Source of the DNA: Actinomadura litoris
GTDB lineage: Bacteria; Actinomycetota; Actinomycetes; Streptosporangiales; Streptosporangiaceae
Direction: 5' to 3'
Assembly (NCBI RefSeq): GCF_009733595.1
Contig: NZ_WOFH01000004.1
Location: forward strand, 310,001 to 374,000
Length of the DNA stretch: 64,000 nt
Shown: piece after piece, positions 1 to 7,922 of the stretch
Position numbering within the stretch: the first letter of the stretch is position 1
Layout of the letters: each line of letters starts with the position of its first letter
Made by a program: the position numbers and the translations under genes
Notes under the pieces: generated by a model
What the model was told of the DNA's origin: nothing
Database searches by the model: none
Seen by the model: only the letters and a program-made list of their open reading frames with translations

Positions 1-216
1 GAGTGGACCGACACCCGCGTTCTCTTCGACATCACCGCCGACGCGCAGGGCACGACGCTGCGTCTCACGCACGAGGGCCTCAGCGCGGAGGAATCCGCCT
101 GCTTCGAAGCCTGCTCGCGCGGCTGGACCTTCTTCATCACCAAAAGCCTGCCGCAGTTGCTGACCACCGGCACAGGCCGGCCCATCGCGAGCTACCGCTC
201 GACCACCGCGGGCTGA
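1..216 (+). CDS. SRPBCC/AHSA1-like protein, C-terminal part (5' truncated by window)
   Basis: Frame 1 is open from the first base to the TGA at 214-216, giving 71 residues. The reading TRVLFDITADAQGTTLRLTH followed by a Trp/Phe-rich helix (GWTFFITKSLPQLL) is the usual end of the START-like AHSA1 fold: two beta strands, then the long C-terminal helix that closes the hydrophobic cavity. The family includes Hsp90 co-chaperone-like and polyketide-binding proteins, and no ligand can be deduced here. The stop lies 15 nt before the downstream exporter, so the two are probably cotranscribed. The start is outside the window. Confidence 0.75.
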   Translation, partial: EWTDTRVLFDITADAQGTTLRLTHEGLSAEESACFEACSRGWTFFITKSLPQLLTTGTGRPIASYRSTTAG

Positions 217-231
217 AAGGACACCGAACCC

Positions 232-1647
232 ATGCCTGACACTCGAAGCCCCTTGGACACCGCCGCGGTTCCCTTGGCCTCCGACCGCCGCAAGAAGCCG
301 GGCCCTCGCCACGGGCTCGTCCTGACGATGACGTGCGCCGCCATGGCGATGGTCGGCCTCGACATCGCCATCGTGAATGTGGCCCTTCCCTCGATCCAAC
401 GAGACCTCAGCATCAGCCAAGGCGGTTTGCAGTGGGTCGTCGTCGCCTACGGTCTCCTGCTCGGCGGATTCCTCCTCGTCGGCGGCCGGATGACCGACCT
501 GCTGGGACGGCGCCGCGTCCTGCTCACCGGCCTCGGCCTGTTCACCGCCGCGTCGCTGGTGGCGGGTCTGGCGCAGCACAGCGCCGTGCTGATCACGGCC
601 CGCGGGCTCCAGGGGCTGGGCGGAGCGCTCATCGCCCCGGCGGCCCTGTCACTGCTGGCCGTCACCTTCCGCGAAGGGCCGGAACGCAACCGGGCCCTCG
701 GCATCTTCGGGGCCGTCGCCGGAGCGGGCGGGACGGTCGGCGTCGTCGCGGGCGGTCTCATCGCCGACGGTCCCGGCTGGCGGTGGGCGTTCTTCATCAA
801 CGTTCCCGCCGGCCTCGTGCTCATCACCCTCGCCATCGCCTGCCTTCTGGCCGACGAGCCGGGTGGCCGTTCCGGACGGCTCGACGTCACCTCGGCCGGC
901 ACGGTGACCGGCGGACTGCTGACGTTCGTCTACGCACTCCACCATGCCTCCACCCACGGCTGGACCTCCGCCGGCGCGATCGCCTGGTTCGTCGGGGCCG
1001 GCGTGCTGATGGCCGTGTTCGTGTGGTCGGAGAAGCGTTCACCGGCGCCGCTCGTCCCGGCCAGGGCGCTGAAGAACCGCACGCTCGTCGCGGCGAACGT
1101 CACCGCCCTCCTGGGCTTCGGCGCGCTCTTCTCGTTCATCTTCCTCGGTTCGCTGCTGATGCAGCAGAAGCTCGGCTACACGGCGACGCGGACGGGTCTG
1201 GCGTGGCTCGCCACGACGGTGACCTCGTTCGCGGTCTCGTGGACCGCCGGTCGCCTCGCGGCCGCCGTGGGCGTCCGCCGCCTGCTGGTCACCGGCCTGG
1301 CGCTGTTGACCGTCGGCATGGTCTGGCTGGTCCGGATCCCCGCCGACGCCGCCTATCTCACCGACCTGCTCCCGGCGTTCCTCATCGCCGGACTCGGCTT
1401 CGGGATCTGCGGTCCCACGCTCCAGATCGGCGCGCTCTCCGGCGTCACCGAATCGGAATCAGGACTGGCATCGGGCCTGCTCGAAACGATGCGCGAGATC
1501 GGCGGCGCGGCGGGCGTCGCGGCCGTGTCCACGGTCCTCGTCTCCGGAACCGGCCTCGACGGCTTCCGCACCGCGTTCGCCGCCATCGGGATCCTCGCCG
1601 CTCTCGGAGCCGTCGTCGCGGCGACCGGGTTCCGGCGCGAGTCCTGA
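232..1647 (+). CDS. MFS multidrug exporter, DHA2 (EmrB/QacA-like) family
   Basis: A 471-residue polytopic protein. The first helix region (about residues 27-52) ends in the DHA2 hallmark DIAIVNVALPSIQ, followed by LQWVVVAYGLLLGG and the loop 2-3 motif GRMTDLLGRRRVL. The proton-antiporter motif C region (GAVAGAGGTVGVVAGG) and WRWAFFINVPAG are also present. Length and hydrophobic pattern fit a 12-14 helix drug:H+ antiporter in the cytoplasmic membrane. A GAAAGGAC Shine-Dalgarno lies upstream of the ATG. It follows the AHSA1 gene directly and is closed by a strong hairpin at 1652-1691. The substrate is unknown. Confidence 0.9.
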   Translation: MPDTRSPLDTAAVPLASDRRKKPGPRHGLVLTMTCAAMAMVGLDIAIVNVALPSIQRDLSISQGGLQWVVVAYGLLLGGFLLVGGRMTDLLGRRRVLLTGLGLFTAASLVAGLAQHSAVLITARGLQGLGGALIAPAALSLLAVTFREGPERNRALGIFGAVAGAGGTVGVVAGGLIADGPGWRWAFFINVPAGLVLITLAIACLLADEPGGRSGRLDVTSAGTVTGGLLTFVYALHHASTHGWTSAGAIAWFVGAGVLMAVFVWSEKRSPAPLVPARALKNRTLVAANVTALLGFGALFSFIFLGSLLMQQKLGYTATRTGLAWLATTVTSFAVSWTAGRLAAAVGVRRLLVTGLALLTVGMVWLVRIPADAAYLTDLLPAFLIAGLGFGICGPTLQIGALSGVTESESGLASGLLETMREIGGAAGVAAVSTVLVSGTGLDGFRTAFAAIGILAALGAVVAATGFRRES

Positions 1648-1651
1648 CCGT

Positions 1652-1691
1652 TTCCGTCCCCGGCCCGCGCCCCCACGCGCCGGGGACGGAA
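1652..1691 (+). terminator. Rho-independent-type hairpin after the MFS gene
   Basis: Perfect 13-bp arms, TTCCGTCCCCGGC (1652-1664) and GCCGGGGACGGAA (1679-1691), flank a 14-nt loop just past the exporter stop. There is no long T-tract, as is normal in high-GC actinomycetes. Confidence 0.8.
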
Positions 1692-1787
1692 GACGCGGGA
1701 CCGGTGACGCGCTGTTCAAGGCCGAAAAGTTCCAGCAGGCGGGCCGCGCGTAGCCAAGGAGATCTACTGCGATTCGGCCTCGCGGAT

Positions 1788-2372
1788 TCAGGCGGGGCGC
1801 GGCGTTGCCGCCGTTCGGTGCGTCAGGCCGTCGAGGATGAGGGCCAAGCCGGCTTCGAAGGCCGACTCGTAGTCGATTCGCGGGACGTCGGCCGGGAGAT
1901 CCGCGCTGTCGCCGGGCGGGGTGTCCGCCTGTTCTTCCAGGACGCTGCCGACGGTGAAACGGCCGGCGGCCAGCATCGCCATCTGCGCGTCACACTCGGG
2001 CACGCCGGAGGCGACGAGGAACTCCATCTTGCGGCGGATCCGATCGAGGTCTCCGGTCGGGGTGCTGCCGGCATGGAGTCGCGCGCCGTCGCGGCGCCCT
2101 AGGAGAGTGCGCCGGAAGCTACGCGTGTTGTCGAGGAACCATGCGCGCCAGTCGTCGTCGGGGGTGGGCAACGGCGCGGTCGTGTGGGGCGCCATCGCGG
2201 CCTCGGCCATGGCGCCCAGAAGTTCCTTCTTGGTGCGGAAGTGCCAGTAGAGCGACGGCTGCTCGACGCCGAGTCGCCTCGCCAGCCGTCTGGTGCTGAC
2301 GGCGTCCAGCCCGACCTCGTCGAGCAGGCCGAGCGCCTCGGTGACGACGGCCTCACGGTTCACCTTGGTCAT
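1788..2372 (-). CDS. TetR/AcrR repressor with TetR_C domain
   Basis: 194 residues. The N-terminal DNA-binding domain (about 4-50) contains the helix-turn-helix STRRLARRLGVEQPSLYWHF, which is close to the tetracycline repressor group. The rest is helical, as in the TetR_C ligand-binding domain. It is divergent from the FAD monooxygenase at 2441, and the 68-bp gap carries repeated CCGATAGGT elements. It therefore probably represses both genes until a ligand binds, as TetR does. On the minus strand a -10-like TAGATT (2384-2379) sits 7 nt before the ATG, suggesting a leaderless transcript. Confidence 0.88.
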   Translation of the reverse strand: MTKVNREAVVTEALGLLDEVGLDAVSTRRLARRLGVEQPSLYWHFRTKKELLGAMAEAAMAPHTTAPLPTPDDDWRAWFLDNTRSFRRTLLGRRDGARLHAGSTPTGDLDRIRRKMEFLVASGVPECDAQMAMLAAGRFTVGSVLEEQADTPPGDSADLPADVPRIDYESAFEAGLALILDGLTHRTAATPRPA

Positions 2373-2381
2373 GTTGACAAT

Positions 2382-2426
2382 CTATCGCCGATAGGTGACG
2401 CTGAAGAAAATCATTCACCGATAGGT
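2382..2426. promoter_or_regulatory. Predicted TetR operators between tetR and FAD monooxygenase
   Basis: CTATCG-C-CGATAG (2382-2394) is a perfect inverted repeat around one base. Its right half extends to CCGATAGGT (2388-2396), which recurs at 2418-2426, exactly 30 bp (about three helical turns) away. Such an arrangement in a divergent TetR gap fits cooperative dimer binding. Assignment to this TetR is inferred from position only. Confidence 0.7.
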
Positions 2427-2440
2427 TTTGGGTGGGGGAC

Positions 2441-3682
2441 ATGGCACGGTCTCTGCGGGTCCTCGTCGCGGGCGGCGGGGTGGCGGGACAGGCCCTGGCC
2501 TACTGGCTCGTCCGGGGCGGCCACCGGGTGACCGTCGTCGAGCGCTTCCCGGCGCTGCGGGCCACCGGGGCGCAGGTCGACCTCCGGGGTCAGGGCATCG
2601 AGGCCGTCGAGCGCATGGGGCTCCTCGATGCCGTGCGCGGCGAGCTCGTGGACGAGGCGGGCGTCGCCTTCGTCAACGCCTCCGGCAAGGCCAGGGCGAC
2701 GATCATGGCCAACACCTCCGGCCGGGGCCGGCAGAGCCTGACGTCGGAGTACGAGATCATGCGCGGCGACCTGGTACGCATCCTCCACGACGCGTCCAGG
2801 GAGGGCGCGGAGTACGCGTTCGGCCTGAGCGTGGACGGCTTCACGCAGGACGAGCACAAGGTGCTCGCGCACTTCTCCGACGGATCGTCCGGCGAGTTCG
2901 ACCTCCTGGTCGGAGCGGACGGGCAGGGCTCGCGCATCCGGCGGGCGATCCTCCCGGACGGCTTCGACCCCTACTGGCGGGTCGGCATCCACATGGCCTA
3001 CTGGTTCGTCCCGCGCATCGCGTCCGACAGCGACATCCGGGACACCTACATGGTCCCGGGCGGTCGCCAGATCATGCGCCGCAGCCACAACGCGGCCGAG
3101 ACGCAGGTGTACTTCGTCATGCGGGAAGTCTCGGAGGAGGCATCGGCGATCCATCGAGAGCCCGTCGAACGCCAGCGGGAGTTCTGGGCCGGCAGGTTCC
3201 GTGACGCCGGCTGGCAGACCGAGCGGTTCATCGAGGGCATGAAGGCCGGCCCCTTTTTCTACTCGCAGGAGATCCTCCAGGTGCGTACCGACACCTGGTC
3301 CAAGGGGCGCGTGGTTCTGGTCGGTGACGCCGCGCACTGCGCCTCTCCCTACAGCGGCATGGGTGTTTCCGGCGGGCTGGTCGGCGCCCATGTCCTGGCC
3401 GGTGAGATCAACCGGCACCCGGATGACCTGCCGGCGGCGTTGGCGAACTACGACGCCGTGCTGCGGCCTTTCGTCGACGAGATCCAGGCCGAGGTGAATC
3501 CGCGCATCCTGCGCCTGGGCATGCCCATGACCCGGCGGGCGATCGGCGCCTTCCTCTCCGCGACCGCGCTGGCCTGCTTCCTGCACGTCCCCGACTTCGT
3601 CGCGCGCCACTCGAAGAAGGACCGCGGGGGCGACTGGCGCCTCCCGGAGAGCCCGGTACCGCTCCGTCCTCGCGGACGGTGA
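2441..3682 (+). CDS. FAD-dependent monooxygenase, TetX/PHBH-like
   Basis: 413 residues. The N-terminal Rossmann fold has RVLVAGGGVAGQALAYWL (GxGxxG), and the second FAD-binding motif is VVLVGDAAHCASPYSGMGVS about three quarters along. These are diagnostic of class A flavoprotein aromatic hydroxylases. It uses NAD(P)H and O2 to hydroxylate a small molecule. The closest context parallel is TetX-type drug-modifying enzymes, but the substrate cannot be read from sequence. ATG at 2441 follows GGTGGGGG. A GTG nine bases upstream lacks a ribosome site. It is divergent from the TetR gene and presumably repressed by it. Confidence 0.85.
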   Translation: MARSLRVLVAGGGVAGQALAYWLVRGGHRVTVVERFPALRATGAQVDLRGQGIEAVERMGLLDAVRGELVDEAGVAFVNASGKARATIMANTSGRGRQSLTSEYEIMRGDLVRILHDASREGAEYAFGLSVDGFTQDEHKVLAHFSDGSSGEFDLLVGADGQGSRIRRAILPDGFDPYWRVGIHMAYWFVPRIASDSDIRDTYMVPGGRQIMRRSHNAAETQVYFVMREVSEEASAIHREPVERQREFWAGRFRDAGWQTERFIEGMKAGPFFYSQEILQVRTDTWSKGRVVLVGDAAHCASPYSGMGVSGGLVGAHVLAGEINRHPDDLPAALANYDAVLRPFVDEIQAEVNPRILRLGMPMTRRAIGAFLSATALACFLHVPDFVARHSKKDRGGDWRLPESPVPLRPRGR

Positions 3683-3699
3683 GGGTCGGGCGCCCCTGC

Positions 3700-4593
3700 C
3701 TATCCGCTCAGCACGCGATCGAGCGCTGCCCGGCCCGCGGGTCCCCATGCCGGTTTGCCGCCAGGGAGGCCGCGGTCTCCGTTCTCGCCCATCAGCATGA
3801 GGAACAGGCCCTTCAGAGCGGCCAGCCCGCGAGCGCGCCGGATCGTCCCCTCGTCCGCGTGCGCGTACGCGTCGAAGAAGCGCGCGGCGGCGCCGGCGGG
3901 GAGGATCACCCATGCGGCCGCCAGGTCCCAGGCCGGATCTCCGGCGAACATGTCCCCGAAGTCGATCACGCCTGCGAGCGTCCCGTCCGCGACCACGACG
4001 TTCGCGGGATGGAGGTCCCCGTGCACCCAGAGCGGCGGGCCCTCCCACTCGGGCGCCGCTACGGCGTCGTCCCAGACGGCCCGGACGTCGTCGGCGATGT
4101 CGTCGGGGACGACGGCGTGGAAGAAGTGGTCGAACCCGTCGGTGCACTTGCCGGGGTGGTCACCCCGGTCCTCGCTGATCGGCGCGTCGTCGGGCGCCTC
4201 CACGTGGAGCGCCCTGAGGAAGCCCGCCAGGGTGTCGGCCGCGTGGTCGCCGCGGCTGATCGAGGTGTGGTCCAGCGGCTCCCCGTGGACCCACGTCATG
4301 ACGGTCCAGGGCCTGGGGAACCGGGCGGACGGCTCACCGATCCGTACCGGGGCGGGGATCGGAAGCGGCAGGCGCCCGGCCAGGACGGGCAGCCACCGGC
4401 ACTCCTTGCGCTGCTGACCCACGGCGCCTTCCATGCGCGGCATGCGCACGGCCAGGTCGTCCCCGAGGCGCCACATCTGGTTGCCCCACCCGCCCGCCAC
4501 TTCGCGGACGGCCGGCCCCGCGAGGTCTGGATGCTGCTCCCGCAGCAGGGCGTGGACCAGGTCGGCGGTGATCTCGAAGTGGGAGTCGGTCAT
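3700..4593 (-). CDS. APH/ChoK-family aminoglycoside phosphotransferase-like kinase
   Basis: 297 residues with the kinase-like APH fold: the N-lobe GGWGNQMWRLGDDLAVRMPR (about 34-53), the Brenner motif HGDLHPANVVV (191-201) with catalytic Asp193, and DFGD (211-214) for metal binding. The family phosphorylates aminoglycosides, macrolides, choline or homoserine. Residues around WGNQMWRL resemble the streptomycin/hygromycin-type and unassigned actinobacterial members, so resistance is possible but not shown. The gene converges on the monooxygenase with an 17-nt gap, so it is not part of that operon. Confidence 0.85.
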   Translation of the reverse strand: MTDSHFEITADLVHALLREQHPDLAGPAVREVAGGWGNQMWRLGDDLAVRMPRMEGAVGQQRKECRWLPVLAGRLPLPIPAPVRIGEPSARFPRPWTVMTWVHGEPLDHTSISRGDHAADTLAGFLRALHVEAPDDAPISEDRGDHPGKCTDGFDHFFHAVVPDDIADDVRAVWDDAVAAPEWEGPPLWVHGDLHPANVVVADGTLAGVIDFGDMFAGDPAWDLAAAWVILPAGAAARFFDAYAHADEGTIRRARGLAALKGLFLMLMGENGDRGLPGGKPAWGPAGRAALDRVLSG

Positions 4594-4668
4594 GCGGGAT
4601 CACTGTACTGCGGTGGGCATGGCGGCTCTCGATGACCTCTGGCGGGGGACTTCGGCACGGTTGACAGG

Positions 4669-5190
4669 ATGGCAGTGATGGCACGTCCCCGAGGGGTCGA
4701 GGACACGGTGATCCTCCGCGCGACGGTCCGGGTCATGTGCCGGGTGGGGCCCGCGGGCCTCACGCTGGCCGCCGTGGCGCGCGAGATGGCCCGACGAGCG
4801 CGCCGGTCGTACGACTCGGCGCTCGGGGCCCTGGCGGCGTTGACGGCGGAGTCGGCGGCGGAGATCTCCACCCCGGAGAGCTACGCCAACCACCTGGCGT
4901 TCCTGTGCATGGATCTCGGCGATCCGCAGCTCTACGAGCGCGCGCCGGCCATTCACCGCACCCAGGCGCGGGTGATCGAGGACCTGCTGACGGAGGCGGC
5001 CGATACGGGCGAGCTGCGCGCCGGAACCGACGCCGCGGCGCTGGCGCGCTCCGTCCAGGCGATCACCGCCGGGGCGGGCCTGACCTGGGCGCTCGACCGT
5101 GAAGGCACCCTCGAACAGCGGCTCCGGCGAGAGCTCCGTGTCGTGCTGTCCCCCTACCTTCCGCCTCGGCACGACCTGGAGGAATCATGA
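4669..5190 (+). pseudogene. TetR-family regulator with internally deleted DNA-binding domain
   Basis: 173 residues. The start (ILRATVRVMCRVGPAGLTLAAVAREM) is the first half of a TetR HTH and the end (LGALAALTAESAAEI through LTWALDREGTLEQRLRREL) is a normal TetR effector domain. Between them the recognition helix and the residues usually following it (a glycine-led turn, then a tyrosine/phenylalanine-bearing helix) are missing, replaced by ARRARRSYDS. The reading frame is kept, so the deletion is in frame, and about 35-50 residues are absent relative to the family. It should not bind DNA normally. It overlaps the next, also damaged, SDR gene by ATGA. ATG 4669 or 4678 could be the start. Confidence 0.65.
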
Positions 5191-5498
5191 CGACCGACGC
5201 GCGTCCGCTCGCCGGAAAGGTGGCCCTGGTCGCCGGGGGCACCCGAGGCGGCGGACGGGGCGTCGCCGTCCGCGTCGACCACGGTCGTCCCGATGAGGTC
5301 CGCTCCCTCGTCGACAAGATCGCCGAGCGGGCCGGGCGGCTCGACATCCTGGTCAACCCGGTGTGGGGCGGAGACTCCCTGACGGACTGGGAACACCCCC
5401 TGTGGGAGCAGGATCTGGACGCCGGCCTGCGGTTGCTCCGGCAGGCGGTGGTGACCCATGTGATCCACGGACCAGCCCCTGGGCGCGGGCGGGGTTGA
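5187..5498 (+). pseudogene. Short-chain dehydrogenase (SDR) remnant
   Basis: 103 residues. The N-terminus GKVALVAGGTRGGGRG is the SDR nucleotide-binding TGxxxGxG region, but it runs straight into VAVRVDHGRPDEVRSLVDKI, which normally lies some 35-45 residues later. The segment RLDILVNPVWGGDSL (NNAG-like) is present. The frame then ends soon after LDAGLRLLRQAV, before the catalytic Ser-Tyr-Lys region. The internal junction lies at a repeated GGRG/VAV sequence, as expected for slippage or short-repeat recombination. No catalytic activity is expected. It is coupled to the damaged TetR upstream, so the whole pair appears to be decaying. Confidence 0.7.
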
Positions 5499-5568
5499 CG
5501 AAAGCGCCGGTGTGGGACGCAATGTTCGTGCGCCGGGTGCCCGGCCCAGCGCCAGCGGGGAGCCGATC

Positions 5569-6024
5569 ATGCGCGCCATGGATTCCGATGACGCCAGACT
5601 GCTGGGGATGGCGCTCTTCTTCGGGTGCGTCGGCCTCGGCATCATCCTGTTCAGCCTGCACGAGATGAGGGAACTCGCCCGGCTATCCGACCACGGCATC
5701 ACCACCACCGGAACGGTGATCTCGAAGAGGACCGAGCCGAGGGGCCCGGCGGGTACCCGCACGGTCGTCAAGGTGGCCTTCACCGCCTCCGACGGGACGC
5801 GGCACGTGGTGGACGACGAACACGGCGACCACCCGGTGGGCGCCAGGATCGCGGTCGTCTACGATCCGGACGATCCCGATCGGGCCAGGCCCCACGACAC
5901 GTCCTCGGGGGGCCGGTGGCGGTTCGGCGTCGTCTTCGGCGTGCTGTTCCTGATCTTCACGGAGGGAATGGCCCTGGTGATCTTCCGGGAGGGGCGGCGC
6001 GCGGAACCGGCCGGCTCCCGCTGA
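5569..6024 (+). CDS. DUF3592-type membrane protein
   Basis: 151 residues: an N-terminal helix (LLGMALFFGCVGLGIILFSL), an extracytoplasmic beta-rich core (GTVISKRTEP..VVKVAFTASDGTRH.. IAVVYDPDDPDRAR) and a second helix near the C-terminus (FGVVFGVLFLIFTEGMALVIF). The pattern of GTV, an F-x-x-x-DG segment, and V-x-YDP-x-x-P-x-x-A matches DUF3592, a family of unknown function. The ATG at 5569 follows GCGGGGAGCC. The frame is open 19 codons further upstream, but those codons look like non-coding sequence. Confidence 0.75.
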   Translation: MRAMDSDDARLLGMALFFGCVGLGIILFSLHEMRELARLSDHGITTTGTVISKRTEPRGPAGTRTVVKVAFTASDGTRHVVDDEHGDHPVGARIAVVYDPDDPDRARPHDTSSGGRWRFGVVFGVLFLIFTEGMALVIFREGRRAEPAGSR

Positions 6025-6095
6025 ACCCCGTGTGAGATGTGTCTCGGAAGGCGCGCCGACGTCACATCCGGGGTCCGCGAAGCCTCTTTCCCAGT

Positions 6096-6740
6096 ATGGA
6101 GACTTTCGCGACCCCGGCGCGGGAGACGGCGGACCTCGCGTTCGTCCACGCGGCGCACGACGCCTTCCGCCGCGACGTGGACCGGCTCGCGGCGGTCGTG
6201 GCGGCGGGCAAGGACCGCGCGCCGCATGTCCGCGCGGGCTGGGAGAACCTCAAGGAGCAGCTCCACCTGCACTTCCAGGTGGAGGAATCGCTGCTGTGGC
6301 CGCGCGTCGCGCGGGCGGTGCGCGGCAGGCCCGTGGAGCTGGCCGTCCTCGCGGACGTCCAGGAGGGGCACGCGCGGATCGAGCCGCTGGTGGTCGCGGT
6401 CGACGCCGCGCTGGAGCAGGACGACCCGTCCGACCGCGCGAACCTGGAGGCGGCGGTCGCGGCGCTGCGGACGGCGCTGGACGTCCAACTGCGGCATGAG
6501 GACACCGGCGCGCTGCCGCTGGCGCGCTCGGTGCTCGGCCCGGAGGAGTGGCGGGGGCTCCGCGACGCGCTCCGCCGCGAGTGCGGGACGCACATGACCC
6601 GCCTCGTCCCGTGGATCGTGGACGGGATCGGGCCGATCGAGCGGAGCCGCTTCCTGACCGCGCTGCCCAGGGCCGTCCAGGAGGACAACCGGCTGACGTG
6701 GGAGCCGAGGTACCGCAAGCGGCGCCTGTGGAGCGTGTGA
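6096..6740 (+). CDS. Hemerythrin-domain protein
   Basis: 214 residues. An up-down helical bundle carries the hemerythrin iron-ligand pattern: VHAAHDAFRRDV, LHLHFQVEESLLWPRV (H-x-x-x-E-type ligands), VQEGHARIEPLV, LRHEDTGALPLA. The di-iron site would bind O2, NO or iron. In actinobacteria these cytoplasmic proteins are mostly uncharacterised oxygen or nitric-oxide sensors or stores. Start at ATG 6096 is chosen because conservation-like sequence begins there. No convincing Shine-Dalgarno precedes it. It converges with the erm-like gene, ending 1 nt before that gene's stop. Confidence 0.75.
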   Translation: METFATPARETADLAFVHAAHDAFRRDVDRLAAVVAAGKDRAPHVRAGWENLKEQLHLHFQVEESLLWPRVARAVRGRPVELAVLADVQEGHARIEPLVVAVDAALEQDDPSDRANLEAAVAALRTALDVQLRHEDTGALPLARSVLGPEEWRGLRDALRRECGTHMTRLVPWIVDGIGPIERSRFLTALPRAVQEDNRLTWEPRYRKRRLWSV

Positions 6741-6741
6741 C

Positions 6742-7551
6742 TCAGTCATGCAGGACGCCGAACAGCGTGACCCACTGGTCGGGGTGGACGAACGCGACGA
6801 CGGTGTCGCGGGGGAGCCTGGCGGCGCGGAACGCCGCGTCCAGGCGCCGCCTCGGATGGGCGGCGCGCAGTGAGGCGTGCAGCGTGCCGCCCCTGCCGCC
6901 GAACCCGAGGGTGACGCACCGCCGGTAGGCGTCCATGGCGGACCCGGGCAGGAGCGCGTGCTCGCGCCGGTCGAGCCGCAGGATCGCCGAGTCCACGCGC
7001 GGGACGGGGCGGAAGCCCTCGCGCGGGACGCGTTCGGCCGGCCGCCAACCGAACCGCGGCCACGTCTCGACGGTGAGGCGGCTCCAGCGTCCGTAGCCGC
7101 CGGTGCGCTTGCGGGCGTACTCCCACTGCGTGATGAGGGTGGCCGACGCCAGGCCCGGCGCGTCCAGGGCCCAGCCGACGATCCGGGACGTGGCGGAGTA
7201 GGGGATGTTCCCGGCCAGGTGGAACGGCCCGCCGGGCGGCCGCGCCCGGAGGAAGTCGCCCCGCACGCAGGTGACGTTGCCGAGCCCGCGGCCGCGCAGC
7301 CGGGCCGCCCACACCGGGTCGACCTCGTAGGCGATGACGCGGTCGGCGCGGTCGGCCAGCGCGGCGGTGACGCGCCCGTCGCCCGCGCCGACCTCGACGA
7401 CGAGGCCGCCGGGACCGTCGCCGACCATGCGCGCGTAGCGGCGGATCAGGTCGCGGTCGGCGAGGAAGTTCTGGGAGAGCTCGCGGCGGGCGCGGTCACG
7501 GGCGGTCCGCCCCTTCGCCGCGCGCCGGTGATGGGAGATGCGTTCGTTCAC
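6742..7551 (-). CDS. erm: Erm-type 23S rRNA adenine-N6 methyltransferase
   Basis: 269 residues from GTG 7551, which is preceded by GGACGG. The N-terminus SQNFLADRDLIRRY, SAM motif I VVEVGAGDGRVT (about 51-62), the acidic YEVDP motif, catalytic motif IV NIPYSATSRIV (about 115-125) and the C-terminal VHPDQWVTLFGVL are the KsgA/Erm pattern. The C-terminal form and the basic N-terminal extension fit Erm rather than KsgA. Erm methylates A2058 and blocks macrolide, lincosamide and streptogramin B binding. The N-terminal SHHRRAAKGRTARDRARREL is rich in basic residues for rRNA contact. It has a long leader with a candidate WhiB7-type promoter, uORF and hairpin. Confidence 0.85.
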   Translation of the reverse strand: MNERISHHRRAAKGRTARDRARRELSQNFLADRDLIRRYARMVGDGPGGLVVEVGAGDGRVTAALADRADRVIAYEVDPVWAARLRGRGLGNVTCVRGDFLRARPPGGPFHLAGNIPYSATSRIVGWALDAPGLASATLITQWEYARKRTGGYGRWSRLTVETWPRFGWRPAERVPREGFRPVPRVDSAILRLDRREHALLPGSAMDAYRRCVTLGFGGRGGTLHASLRAAHPRRRLDAAFRAARLPRDTVVAFVHPDQWVTLFGVLHD

Positions 7552-7590
7552 GGTCGCCGTCCTTGGCGTCCGGCCATGGGCCGGGAGGAC

Positions 7591-7648
7591 GGACGGGCCG
7601 CGCGCGAGGCGGCGCCGAGGAGCGCGGGGGTGCCCGGCGGGCCCGTCC
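7591..7648 (-). promoter_or_regulatory. Leader hairpin between uORF and erm
   Basis: Perfect 9-bp arms GGACGGGCC (7591-7599) and GGCCCGTCC (7640-7648) enclose about 40 nt in the erm leader, 40 nt before the erm start and just after the predicted uORF stop. It could act as an attenuator or sequester the leader. No induction data can be drawn from sequence. Confidence 0.4.
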
Positions 7649-7655
7649 GAGATGG

Positions 7656-7838
7656 TCAAGGGCTCGGAGGCCCTGGACGGCGTCGGGCGGCACGGGCGAC
7701 GGAACGCGCGGCTCGGCGGTCAGCGGCTGAGGCGGCGTTCAGGAGGCGGGGCGTCCCCGCCGGGAGATCAGGCGTCGGCGCGCACTGGGCGGTCCAGGGC
7801 GGGACGGCACCCGCGCGGCCGCACATAGGCGGCGGCAT
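7656..7838 (-). CDS. Possible 60-residue leader peptide (uORF) upstream of erm
   Basis: The frame begins with an ATG at 7838 that has a good AGGGGA ribosome site (7845-7850) six bases upstream. It ends 104 nt before the erm start. The product (MPPPMCGRAGAVPPWTAQC...) is Pro/Ala/Arg-rich and resembles no protein I know. Erm genes are often controlled by translation of a short upstream frame that stalls with the drug bound, and the position inside the predicted leader fits this. The composition is also what random high-GC sequence gives, so it is tentative. Confidence 0.3.
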   Translation of the reverse strand: MPPPMCGRAGAVPPWTAQCAPTPDLPAGTPRLLNAASAADRRAARSVARAARRRPGPPSP

Positions 7839-7884
7839 GGGCGGTCCCCTGGGCCGCGATGTTCACGTAACATCCCACGCGCCC

Positions 7885-7922
7885 ACCGTAGGGGCACGCG
7901 CCGACCTGACTCAAACGGTTTT
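7885..7922 (-). promoter_or_regulatory. Candidate WhiB7/WblC-type promoter for erm leader
   Basis: On the minus strand AAAA (7922-7919) is followed after 4 nt by a -35-like TTGAGT (7914-7909), an 18-nt spacer, and a -10-like TACGGT (7890-7885). An AT-rich block just upstream of the -35, plus a TAnnnT -10, is the layout of WhiB7/WblC-dependent promoters. That regulator controls erm genes in other actinobacteria. A start near 7878 gives a leader of about 325 nt. Confidence 0.45.
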
